Assembly: GCA_026785795.1 (NCBI GenBank)
Contig: JAJAZJ010000151.1
Location: 1 to 5,570 of the forward strand
Length of the DNA stretch: 5,570 nt
Reading direction: 5' to 3'
From: Pseudoxanthomonas sp.
Lineage (GTDB): Bacteria; Pseudomonadota; Gammaproteobacteria; Xanthomonadales; Xanthomonadaceae
The position numbers were made by a program, and so were the translations under genes. The notes below the pieces were generated by a model. That model was given only the letters and a program-made list of their open reading frames with translations, searched no databases and was not told the origin of the DNA. Positions 1 to 5,570 of the stretch are shown one piece after another (position 1 is the stretch's first letter; each line of letters starts with the position of its first letter).

Positions 1-385
1 CGATGACCCGGTGCTGACCCTGACCACTGCCGGCGCCGACGTGCTGACTTTCACCGGCAAGCCCACCGCGCAGACCCGCTTCGGTGGCCCCGGTGAAACC
101 GCCTTCCTTGAAGTCGGCCCGCAGGCCAAACCCTGCAGCCACCCGCTGATCCCGGACAAGCAGTGCCTGCAGGTGCGCGAGATCCAGTTCGATGCCAACG
201 GCATCCGCACCGGCACGCCGGGCGAGTTCCAGCCGCTGTACCAGGACATCTAGGGCTTCAGTCACGAAGCCGGCACCCGCAACATGGTGCGGGTGAAGCG
301 CTTCAGCGTGGCCAGCCCGCCGGCCGATGGCGCATCGATCGCCTACGAGCTGGACATGGTGGTGGAGTCGGAAACGGCGAAGTAA
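1..385 (+). pseudogene. DUF4377 domain protein, 5'-truncated, interrupted by an in-frame amber stop
   Basis: The reading frame is open from the left edge (first full codon at 2). It runs to TAG at 251-253, then continues in the same frame for 43 more codons to TAA at 383-385. The part before the stop contains QCLQVREI and ends PLYQDI. The part after begins GFSHEAGTRN and carries VRVKRF and PPADGASIAYELDMVVES. Together these match the usual DUF4377 pattern: a CLxV strand, an IEGF turn, an RVKR strand, a PADxSS turn and a final YxLxxVV strand. The stop sits where glutamate of IEGF is expected, so one G-to-T change (GAG to TAG) explains it. Such domains often follow a META (HslJ-like) domain in secreted or envelope proteins of unknown function; the N-terminus is outside the window. 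As read, the product loses the C-terminal half of DUF4377. A sequencing error or amber suppression cannot be excluded. Confidence 0.75.
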
Positions 386-406
386 ACAGTATTGCTCGCC
401 TGCGAT

Positions 407-432
407 GCGGGAGCGGCGGATGCAGCTCCCGC
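407..432. repeat. 8-bp perfect stem-loop, possible degenerate REP unit
   Basis: GCGGGAGC at 407-414 pairs exactly with GCTCCCGC at 425-432 around a 10-base loop, 22 bases after the TAA of the DUF4377 gene. The position suits a transcript-end hairpin, but the following bases are GTTGACAGG with no T-run. The words GCGGGAGC and GACAGG resemble REP sequences common in Xanthomonadaceae and Pseudomonas intergenic regions; that resemblance is from memory. Confidence 0.5.
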
Positions 433-455
433 GTTGACAGGAACCCACCGGTAGG

Positions 456-489
456 CGCGCCCTTTATGCCCTGCGGGTAGATGGGCGCG
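456..489. repeat. 7-bp inverted repeat sharing sequence with the downstream REPIN-like element
   Basis: CGCGCCC at 456-462 is complementary to GGGCGCG at 483-489, enclosing a small CCC/GGG hairpin at 469-477. The right arm lies in ATGGGCGCGA (481-490), whose exact reverse complement recurs at 568-577 and whose one-mismatch direct copy is at 531-540. GTAG occurs at 451-454 and 477-480; GTAG is the mark of SMAG repeats in Stenotrophomonas maltophilia, but the rest does not clearly follow that pattern. It is probably a degenerate relative of the 518-590 element. Confidence 0.4.
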
Positions 490-517
490 AGCTCTTGAGG
501 CCTTGCATGGATCCATC

Positions 518-590
518 GCAGGAGCGCCCCATGAGCGCGAGCTTTACAGGTTCCCGCCGGGAATCGGTCGCGCCCATGGGGCGCTTCTGC
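518..590. repeat. REPIN-like element: two inverted REP sequences forming a 23-position stem
   Basis: Positions 518-540 pair with 568-590 over 23 positions, with one G-T wobble (522/586) and one A-C mismatch (534/574). The 27-base interior carries its own hairpin, TTCCC (551-555) with GGGAA (559-563). Each arm is also a small palindrome by itself; for example GCGCCC at 570-575 pairs with GGGCGC at 579-584 around an ATG loop. A nested palindrome within each arm, with arms inverted to one another, is the architecture of REP doublets (REPINs), which are mobilised in trans by RAYT transposases. No RAYT gene lies in the window, and copy number elsewhere in the genome cannot be seen. Confidence 0.65.
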
Positions 591-603
591 CTGATCGCGA
601 CAT

Positions 604-617
604 GATCCAGCTGGATC
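604..617. repeat. perfect 14-bp palindrome
   Basis: GATCCAGCTGGATC is fully self-complementary and lies 24 bases beyond the stop codon of the minus-strand PEBP gene. There is no loop and no adjacent T-run, so it is a poor intrinsic terminator. It may be a protein-binding site or another intergenic repeat fragment; no function can be assigned. Confidence 0.4.
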
Positions 618-641
618 TTTGAACTCCCAGGCGCTGCGGAG

Positions 642-1259
642 TCAGCCGCGCCCTGCGCCCGCGTGCAGTGAATAAGTGCCATGCACGCTGGCTTCGGTCA
701 GCACGTGCTGGAACATGGCGCGGAATACGTCGGCGGCGGTGAAGCACGTCGGCAGGTCCAGCGTCTCGACATCCAGCGCGAACAGGCGAAAGAAGTAGCG
801 GTGGGTGCGCAGGTCGTTGAACGGCGGATACGGACCGTCGTAGCCGAAATAATCGCCGCCCATGTCCGCATTGCCGGCAAACCAGCCGGTGTAGTCGTTC
901 AAACCCTGGCGCGCACCCGGCGGCCCGGGCGGGTGTGACTTGCCTTTGGCGGTGATGCCATCGCTGCAGCTGCCGGCCGCGATTTCGCGCACATCGGCCG
1001 CGATGTCGACCACGGTCCAGTGCACGAAATCCCCGCGCGGCTGATCCACCGGGATTTCAAGGTCATCGCGGCCGACGGTTGCGGCCACGCTGGGTGCATC
1101 GGTATCAATGCACAGCAGGGCGAAGGAGCGCGTGCCCTGCGGCACGCCGTCCCAGGCCAGGTGCGGATTGCGGTTGGCTGCGAATCCGTCACTCTGGCCC
1201 ATCGCGAATTCGGCGGCAATGGGCTTGCCGTTTTCGAAACTATGGCTGTGGATGCGCAT
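642..1259 (-). CDS. YbhB/YbcL family Raf kinase inhibitor-like (PEBP) protein
   Basis: This encodes a 205-residue protein of the phosphatidylethanolamine-binding family. Family hallmarks are visible in order: DTDAP at residues 52-56 (the DPDAP ligand-pocket motif), HW at 80-81, GLNDYTGW at 119-126, GYDGPYPP at 139-146, and HRYFFRLFAL at 153-162 (the GxHRY region). E. coli YbhB and YbcL are about 160-180 residues; the extra length here is partly an insert between DTDAP and HW. No signal peptide is apparent, so a cytoplasmic location is likely. Bacterial members have no firmly established role; anion or phospholipid headgroup binding is inferred from the family. The ATG at 1259 is chosen because AGGAG lies nine bases upstream and because the frame further upstream runs back into the TPR gene. 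It starts 22 bases after that gene's stop, which suggests cotranscription. Confidence 0.9.
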   Translation of the reverse strand: MRIHSHSFENGKPIAAEFAMGQSDGFAANRNPHLAWDGVPQGTRSFALLCIDTDAPSVAATVGRDDLEIPVDQPRGDFVHWTVVDIAADVREIAAGSCSDGITAKGKSHPPGPPGARQGLNDYTGWFAGNADMGGDYFGYDGPYPPFNDLRTHRYFFRLFALDVETLDLPTCFTAADVFRAMFQHVLTEASVHGTYSLHAGAGRG

Positions 1260-1268
1260 GGGGCGAAT

Positions 1269-1273
1269 CTCCT
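1269..1273 (-). promoter_or_regulatory. Shine-Dalgarno sequence of the PEBP gene
   Basis: The minus strand reads AGGAG here, nine bases before the ATG at 1259-1257. It lies in the 22-base gap after the TPR gene. It is the clearest ribosome binding site in the window and rules against the longer upstream starts of this frame. Confidence 0.75.
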
Positions 1274-1281
1274 GGTGGGAA

Positions 1282-3351
1282 TCAGCTTTCGGTATAGCCC
1301 AGGCGCTTGGCCACCGGCGTGAGCATGGCAAAGGCGTCGGCCAACGGGCCGGCGTACTTGCGCCAGTGACCGGCCGGGAAATGCGCCTGCCCGAACGATG
1401 CCGGCGCCGGCATCTCCACCTCCAGCGCAGCGCTGATGGCGGCGACCACCGCGGCCGGGTCTTCGCCGATCTGGTCCATCTTCAGCAGGCGATGCGGGAA
1501 CAGCTCCTGCTCGTGCAGCGTGGCCACCTGGTTCAACATCACCGCCAGCCAGCCGGCGGCCTGCTGCGGCGTAGCCAGCGCGAACGGCATGGGCGAACCA
1601 AAGGCCAGCCAGTCAAGCAGCATGTCACGCGGGTCGCGCAGTGCGATCAGCAGGGTGGCCTCGGGCAGGTGCGGGCGCATGCCCAGCAGCAGCGCGTTGT
1701 CCCAGAACAGCAGCCAGTCGATGATGTGGCCTTCGATATAGCCGCGTGCCGGCAGCTGCGCGCGCCACTCGGCCACCAGCTGCGCACCGTCCAGCTCGCC
1801 CGCGGCCAGCGCCGGCACGGTGTTGTAGTTCTGCAGGCCGTCGCTGGGCGGGTTGGGGCCAAAGCGGTCCGCGCAGAGCAGGTCGCCGCCGGCATCGAAC
1901 ACCGCCGCGATCCGCTCCACGCCCGAGCCGGGTAGCCCCCACAGCAGCAGCACCATCCGGTCGCTGGGCAGGTTCTGGGCGAGCGCCGGCCAGCGCTCGC
2001 GCGGTGCACCGGTGGGCGGCAGCGGCAGGCGCTGCGGAGCCTGCTCGGTGGCCAACGACGCCCAGGTACTGGCGGCGTCTTCGAAACGCCCGCTGCGATC
2101 CTGCAGCAGGCCCAGCCACGAACGCAGCGCGCCGCGTGCCTGTGGGTCTTCCGACTGGGCGATCAATGCCTGCACCCGCGCCAGCCCTGCTTCCGGATCG
2201 CGCGACAGCACGCTGTCCACCAGCAGCATTTCCGCGCTGCTGCGGCCGGGCTCCAGCTTGATGATTCGGTGGGCCAGCGACTCGGCGGCCAGGGTGTCGC
2301 CCTTGGCTGCCAGCAACGACATGCGCGCCTCCAGCGCCGGCACGTGGTCCGGCATGGCGGCCAGCCAGCGATTCACCACTTCATAGGTGGCCGCATCACC
2401 GCTGGATTCCAGCATCAGCCGGGCCAGCCACAAATCATGCGCGTTGCTGGTGGTGGCCAGCGCGGCGTCCAGGCTGGCGCGGGCATCGTCGGCAGCGTCC
2501 AGGCGGCGCCATGCCTCGATCAGGCCGCTGAGTACGCGGCGGTCGTGCGGATGCTTGGCCAGCACCTGCTTCAGGTGCACGAGCGCCTGCTCGGGCCGGT
2601 CCGCCTGCAGCGCCAGCTCGCCGGCGGTCATGCGCAGCGCCGTGGTGTCGCTGGCCGGGTCCTGCAGCAGCAGGTCCAGCTCGTCCGCAGCCTCGGCCAG
2701 GCTGCCTTGGCGCACCAGCAGGCTGGCGATCAGGCCGCGCAGGCCGGTCGCATTCGGGGCCTTGTCCAGTACGCTGCGGAACGCCTGCTCGGCAAACGCC
2801 AGCAGGCCCTGGTCCAGGTAGGCGAAGCCGAGCGCGTAGCGCACCTGCAGGTTGTCCGGATCGGTTTGCGTTGCCCGGGAAAGAATCGTCAGGGCCTTGG
2901 CCGGATCACCCCGACGCAGGGCCAGCATGCCGTCCACCGCAGCTACCTGGGCGTGATCGGGGGCGATGCGCGCAGCCAGCTGGTTGTGGCCTTCGGCGGC
3001 GCCCAGGTCGCCACGACCCAGGGCCAGCTGCGCCTGCAGCACGTGCGCGCCGAACTGGTTCGGGTCCAGCCCGCTGGCGCTGGCCAATGCGGCTTGCGCC
3101 TCGCCCAGGCGGTGCACGCCCATCAGCAGGCCGGCCCGCTCCATGTGCAGGCTCGCCTGCTCGGGCGACAGGGTGATGGCGCGGTCGATGCTGGCCAGTG
3201 CGCCTTCGGCATCGCCGGCGATGCGCAGGGCGCTGGCCAGCAAACGATGGGCTTGCGAATTGTCGGGCTGTTCGGCGGTCAGTGCGCGCGCCGCCGGCAC
3301 GGCTTCGTCGGGAGCGTTGCGGCGCAGCGCATCCAGGATGGTGTCGTACAT
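1282..3351 (-). CDS. tetratricopeptide repeat protein with divergent sulfotransferase-like C-terminal domain
   Basis: This 689-residue protein has two parts. Residues 1 to about 440 are alpha-helical repeats of TPR type, with Ala/Leu-rich helix pairs about 34 residues apart; examples are GDAEGALASIDRAITLSP (46-63) and RPEQALVHLKQVLAKHP (252-268). Residues about 460-689 resemble the sulfotransferase domain that often follows TPRs in proteobacteria. A strand and loop MVLLLWGLPGSG (466-477) stands where the 5'-phosphosulfate loop should be, RDPRD (572-576) matches the 3'-phosphate motif, and GHWRKYAGPL...LGY (661-686) is the typical C-terminal end. The loop lacks the usual PRSGTT residues and the serine expected after RDPRD is Asp580, so PAPS binding may be altered or lost. 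No signal peptide is visible. The ATG at 3351 is preferred over an in-frame ATG 36 codons upstream, because that extension overlaps the hydrolase gene and is low-complexity. The target is unknown; the protein may serve as a scaffold. Confidence 0.85.
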   Translation of the reverse strand: MYDTILDALRRNAPDEAVPAARALTAEQPDNSQAHRLLASALRIAGDAEGALASIDRAITLSPEQASLHMERAGLLMGVHRLGEAQAALASASGLDPNQFGAHVLQAQLALGRGDLGAAEGHNQLAARIAPDHAQVAAVDGMLALRRGDPAKALTILSRATQTDPDNLQVRYALGFAYLDQGLLAFAEQAFRSVLDKAPNATGLRGLIASLLVRQGSLAEAADELDLLLQDPASDTTALRMTAGELALQADRPEQALVHLKQVLAKHPHDRRVLSGLIEAWRRLDAADDARASLDAALATTSNAHDLWLARLMLESSGDAATYEVVNRWLAAMPDHVPALEARMSLLAAKGDTLAAESLAHRIIKLEPGRSSAEMLLVDSVLSRDPEAGLARVQALIAQSEDPQARGALRSWLGLLQDRSGRFEDAASTWASLATEQAPQRLPLPPTGAPRERWPALAQNLPSDRMVLLLWGLPGSGVERIAAVFDAGGDLLCADRFGPNPPSDGLQNYNTVPALAAGELDGAQLVAEWRAQLPARGYIEGHIIDWLLFWDNALLLGMRPHLPEATLLIALRDPRDMLLDWLAFGSPMPFALATPQQAAGWLAVMLNQVATLHEQELFPHRLLKMDQIGEDPAAVVAAISAALEVEMPAPASFGQAHFPAGHWRKYAGPLADAFAMLTPVAKRLGYTES

Positions 3352-3381
3352 GCGGTTCCAGGGGGTTCGGATCAAACACCT

Positions 3382-3387
3382 ATTGTA
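3382..3387 (-). promoter_or_regulatory. possible -10 element upstream of the TPR gene
   Basis: The minus strand reads TACAAT, five of six matches to TATAAT, about 30 bases before the ATG at 3351. The hexamer 17 bases upstream is CTGAGC, only a weak -35. The 55-base gap between hydrolase and TPR genes is locally A/T-richer than its surroundings. If used, it would give the TPR and PEBP genes their own start with a leader of roughly 25 bases. This is a pattern match only. Confidence 0.3.
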
Positions 3388-3406
3388 TCCCGGGCTCCGG
3401 TTTCGC

Positions 3407-4396
3407 TCAGGCGATGGGCCGCAGCGCCCGCTGGGTGACCCAGCGTTCGGCGAATCCATCGCAGGCCGCGTTCTCGATGAAGCCGCAGTGCCCGCCCCAT
3501 TGGGCGATCTCCAGGTGCGCAGTGGCCGGGAGCTTCCAGTCCTTGAAGGTGCCGAACGGAATCACCGGATCGTCCTCGGCCATCAGGATGTCGGCCGGCA
3601 CCTGTAGCCCGGCCAGGCGGTTGCCGGCGATGGCGTAGCCGTTGAAATAATCTTCGATGCTGCCGAAGTCGGTGTGCCGCTCCACCAGCCACCCGGTCAG
3701 ATCGCGCAGGCCCTTGGACAGCACCGCCGGGTCGTAGTCATGCAGGGCCGGGAACAGCGCACGCTTGCGCTGCAGCGAGCTGCGCCACCTGCGCTGGAAA
3801 TACCACAGGTACAGCGGCAGCCCGCGCTCCAGTTCGGTCATGGTCGCGGCCGGGTCCAGGACCGGGCATACCGCAATTGCCCGCGTCAGCACCAGCCCGG
3901 CGGCCGGCGCGCGCAGGGCCATGCGCAGGGCAAAGTTGCCGCCCAGCGAATAGCCGGCCACGACCATGCGCTGGCTGGGGAAGCGATCGGCCACGTCACC
4001 GGCCGCATGCACCACCTCGTCCAGCAGGTTGGAATGGAACAGGCCTTCATTCAGGTGGTGGGTATCGCCGTGGTCACGGAAGTTCAGGCGCACCACGTCG
4101 AAACCGGCTCCCAGCAGCCGCGCGGCGGTCATGCGCATGTAGCTGGAGTCCACGCTGCCTTCCCAGCCGTGCAGGAGCAGGGCCAGGCCGCTGCCGCCGC
4201 CGCCGGGGATGGTGCTGTGCCAGCCCTGCAGGCGCACTCCGCCGCCGCCGTCGAAGATGTGTTCGGTGGTCGCCGCGCCGCTGGCATTGAGCGCGCGCAG
4301 CCCGCGCCGTCGGCGCAGGGTGCTGGAACTCAGCACCGACTGCAGATGCGGATTGCGCAGCCACTTGGGGGGTTGGTAGTCGGCGGCGGTCAGCAT
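3407..4396 (-). CDS. YheT/UPF0017-type alpha/beta hydrolase
   Basis: This is a 329-residue alpha/beta-fold hydrolase, close in length to E. coli YheT (340). The family signature NPHLQ is at residues 15-19. HGWEGS at 76-81 is the oxyanion-side HG motif. The nucleophile elbow GYSLG (148-152) gives Ser150. The acid is in AEDDP (273-277), Asp275 or Asp276, and GGHCGF (301-306) supplies His303, so the catalytic triad looks complete. No signal peptide or clear membrane segment is seen. Family members are esterase-like with mostly undefined substrates; an acyl ester is inferred here from the neighbouring acyltransferase and thioesterase genes. The start is uncertain. ATG at 4396 begins MLTAADYQPPKWLRNPHLQ, a plausible family N-terminus, but lacks a well-spaced Shine-Dalgarno. 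An in-frame GTG at 4447 would overlap the plsC stop as GTGA and add 17 residues, allowing translational coupling. Confidence 0.9.
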   Translation of the reverse strand: MLTAADYQPPKWLRNPHLQSVLSSSTLRRRRGLRALNASGAATTEHIFDGGGGVRLQGWHSTIPGGGGSGLALLLHGWEGSVDSSYMRMTAARLLGAGFDVVRLNFRDHGDTHHLNEGLFHSNLLDEVVHAAGDVADRFPSQRMVVAGYSLGGNFALRMALRAPAAGLVLTRAIAVCPVLDPAATMTELERGLPLYLWYFQRRWRSSLQRKRALFPALHDYDPAVLSKGLRDLTGWLVERHTDFGSIEDYFNGYAIAGNRLAGLQVPADILMAEDDPVIPFGTFKDWKLPATAHLEIAQWGGHCGFIENAACDGFAERWVTQRALRPIA

Positions 4397-4443
4397 GTCG
4401 CGAAGGATGTTCCTTGTGAATGGAGCATTGTGCCAAAAGACGC

Positions 4444-5244
4444 TCACGCCTCGGCGCCCATCGCCGCGACGATGCGGCTGCGCGCCAGCTCCGCCATCTG
4501 GCGACGGCCCTCCGTGTCGCTGACCAGGATCGGTTCCAGGAAGCACACGTCGGCAGTGCGCGGCGGTTCGCCCAGCAGGCGCAGGAAATTGACCAGGAAG
4601 CCTTCCTCCGGCCCGAACGCCACCACGCTCTGGGCGCTGCCGCGTGGCCCGTAGCGCAGCGCCACGGGCTGGATCGGCACCCCTGCCTCCACCGCGGGCT
4701 GGAAGATGCGCGCATGGAACGCACCCACCGCATGCCCGTCACGGGTCCGCCCTTCCGGGAACACGCCCACCGCCCGCCCGGACTGCAGACGCTCGAGCAT
4801 GGCGTGCATCACCCCGCCCATGGACTCCTGGCTGCCGCGCTGGTGGAAGATGGTTTCACCGCGTGCCGTCAACCAACCCACGACCGGCCAACTGCGAATC
4901 TCACGCTTGGCCACGAAGCCCATCATCCGCTGGCTGTGCAGGGCCTCGATGTCCACCCAGCTGACGTGGTTGGCCACGAACAGCACCGGATCCGGCAGCG
5001 GCGTGCCCAGGCGGCGAAGTCGAAAGCCGAAGATGCGCATCAATCCCGCCGACCACAAACGGATGCCGACATGCTCCAGGCGCTCATTGCCCACGCGAAT
5101 GCCGGACCACAGCGGCACCATGCCCAGCAGCACCAGCGGCAGCAAGACGATCAGGTGCACCAGCAGCAGCGGGACGCGGTAGAGGTATCGCAGCGCGCGC
5201 CCCAGTCTGCCGCCGGTGGTGGCGTAAGGCGGTGGGGGAGTCAT
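4444..5244 (-). CDS. PlsC-type 1-acyl-sn-glycerol-3-phosphate acyltransferase
   Basis: This encodes 266 residues of the glycerophospholipid acyltransferase (AGPAT/PlsC) family. These enzymes transfer an acyl chain to the sn-2 position of lysophosphatidic acid at the inner membrane. A hydrophobic segment at about residues 23-45 fits an N-terminal membrane anchor. The four family blocks appear in order: NHVSWVD (92-98) containing the catalytic HX4D, His93 and Asp98; VAKREIRSWPVVGW (111-124); the substrate-binding FPEGRTRDG (162-170); and VPIQPVAL (189-196). All key residues are intact. Another lysophospholipid or ornithine-lipid acyltransferase specificity cannot be excluded from motifs alone. 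The ATG at 5244 is the first in frame; its ribosome binding site is weak. The gene follows the thioesterase gene by about 75 bases and runs into the hydrolase gene. Confidence 0.93.
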   Translation of the reverse strand: MTPPPPYATTGGRLGRALRYLYRVPLLLVHLIVLLPLVLLGMVPLWSGIRVGNERLEHVGIRLWSAGLMRIFGFRLRRLGTPLPDPVLFVANHVSWVDIEALHSQRMMGFVAKREIRSWPVVGWLTARGETIFHQRGSQESMGGVMHAMLERLQSGRAVGVFPEGRTRDGHAVGAFHARIFQPAVEAGVPIQPVALRYGPRGSAQSVVAFGPEEGFLVNFLRLLGEPPRTADVCFLEPILVSDTEGRRQMAELARSRIVAAMGAEA

Positions 5245-5291
5245 CCGCGCACCATACCGGATGGATTTGGAGTTGGGCCACTAAGTGGCGC

Positions 5292-5306
5292 CCTGGACCG
5301 TCCAGG
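5292..5306. repeat. short hairpin between the thioesterase and plsC genes
   Basis: CCTGGA (5292-5297) pairs with TCCAGG (5301-5306) around a CCG loop, 13 bases beyond the thioesterase stop on the minus strand. A second small inverted repeat, CCACT/AGTGG, is next to it at 5278-5288. No T-run follows on the minus strand, so termination is doubtful; it may attenuate, or stabilise the upstream message. Confidence 0.35.
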
Positions 5307-5319
5307 TACTACATGGGCC

Positions 5320-5570
5320 TCAACCGATCGGCACCACCGCCAGGGTCAGCCGCGAAATGCACACCAGCTTGCCGACCTCGTTCTCGATGCGGATCTCCCA
5401 CACTTGGGTGCTGCGGCCCACGTGCAGCGCGCGTGCGGTGCCGGTGACGATGCCTTCGCGCACGCCGCGCACGTGATTGGCGTTGATCTCCAGGCCCACC
5501 ACGGCCTCGCGCGCGGGGTCCACGCAGAAACCACCGGCCAGGCTGCCCAGGCTTTCGGCCAGGGCCACCG
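5320..5570 (-). CDS. hotdog-fold acyl-CoA thioesterase (PaaI/YdiI-like), 5'-truncated by window edge
   Basis: The 82 visible residues up to the TGA at 5322-5320 are the C-terminal part of a hotdog-fold thioesterase; the N-terminus lies past the right edge. The first visible residues, VALAESLGSLAGG, match the helix of E. coli YdiI (MenI) and EntH that carries the catalytic glutamate (Glu63 of YdiI), here the fifth visible residue. VVGLEINANHVR, then REG and LHVGRSTQVWEI follow the YdiI pattern closely, ending in the SRLT strand. The family hydrolyses acyl- or aroyl-CoA thioesters in the cytoplasm. YdiI itself acts in menaquinone synthesis, but a Stenotrophomonas-like host is expected to use ubiquinone, so a general acyl-CoA or housekeeping role is more likely. 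The GTG at 5568 codes for an internal valine and is not the start. It lies just upstream of plsC in the same direction. Confidence 0.88.
   Translation of the reverse strand, partial: VALAESLGSLAGGFCVDPAREAVVGLEINANHVRGVREGIVTGTARALHVGRSTQVWEIRIENEVGKLVCISRLTLAVVPIG

Larger units (their letters stand above)
386..641. other. hairpin-rich intergenic region between convergent genes
   Basis: This 256-base gap separates the 3' ends of the plus-strand DUF4377 gene and the minus-strand PEBP gene. Short frames cross it, but none has a recognisable product or a convincing ribosome binding site. It holds several inverted repeats, listed separately: 407-432, 456-489, 518-590 and 604-617, plus a 10-bp palindrome at 507-516. 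None is followed by a clear T-run on either strand, so a classic rho-independent terminator is not visible. The structures could still protect or end both converging transcripts. Confidence 0.7.

Noticed and set aside
407..432. Rho-independent terminator for the DUF4377 gene
   Set aside because: The stem is good, but no T-run follows on the plus strand, so it is listed only as a stem-loop.
464..747. Small minus-strand frames in the convergent gap
   Set aside because: They cross the repeat elements and the PEBP 3' end, lack ribosome binding sites and resemble no known family.
1260..1331. Upstream extension of the PEBP frame to 1331
   Set aside because: It overlaps the TPR gene, and the AGGAG at 1273-1269 is correctly placed for the ATG at 1259.
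1108..1935. 275-codon plus-strand frame
   Set aside because: It spans the PEBP/TPR junction in antisense and has His/Arg/Gln-rich composition with no motif.
2269..3438. 389-codon open frame on the plus strand opposite the TPR gene
   Set aside because: It is antisense to a clearly coding gene. Its Gln/Arg/Gly-rich composition is typical of the reverse complement of GC-rich Ala/Leu coding sequence, and no domain is recognisable.
3352..3459. 36-codon N-terminal extension of the TPR protein
   Set aside because: It would overlap the hydrolase 3' end by about 50 bases, is Pro/Arg/Gly-rich, and the TPR-like sequence starts at the ATG at 3351.
3674..4654. 326-codon open frame on the plus strand opposite the hydrolase and plsC genes
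   Set aside because: It is antisense across two intact enzyme genes, with low-complexity content and no family resemblance.
1..5570. Defence system, CRISPR array, prophage, toxin-antitoxin pair, tRNA or riboswitch
   Set aside because: All substantial frames are explained by ordinary metabolic or conserved families, there are no spaced direct repeats, and no RNA gene signature was seen.

Overview
The window is GC-rich bacterial DNA with the gene content and codon style of a gammaproteobacterium of the Xanthomonadaceae/Lysobacteraceae group, most likely Stenotrophomonas. This is inferred from how the encoded proteins read, from strong G/C third-position bias, and from REP-type palindromes in the one sizeable intergenic gap. 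No database search was possible.

Layout. Positions 1-385 (+) hold the 3' end of a gene for a DUF4377 (probably META-DUF4377) protein, interrupted by an in-frame amber codon at 251-253. Positions 386-641 are non-coding and packed with hairpins, the largest being a REP-doublet (REPIN-like) structure at 518-590. From 642 to the right edge everything is on the minus strand. In transcription order this is a 5'-truncated hotdog-fold thioesterase (5320->5570), a PlsC-type 1-acylglycerol-3-phosphate acyltransferase (4444-5244), a YheT/UPF0017-type alpha/beta hydrolase (3407-4396), a large TPR protein with a degenerate sulfotransferase-like C-terminal domain (1282-3351), and a YbhB/YbcL (PEBP) family protein (642-1259).

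How they fit together. Spacings of about 75, 47 (or a 4-nt overlap), 55 and 22 nt suggest one transcription unit, possibly with an extra internal promoter before the TPR gene. The first three products are an acyl-CoA thioesterase, an acyltransferase and an esterase-like hydrolase, which fits acyl-chain or phospholipid metabolism. The TPR-sulfotransferase and PEBP genes have no obvious pathway link. The minus-strand unit converges on the plus-strand DUF4377 gene, with the hairpin-rich gap between them.

There is no sign of a defence system, CRISPR array, transposase, phage gene or RNA gene. The points most worth checking are the amber codon at an otherwise well-preserved DUF4377 position, the REPIN-like hairpin, and the altered PAPS-binding motifs in the TPR-sulfotransferase.
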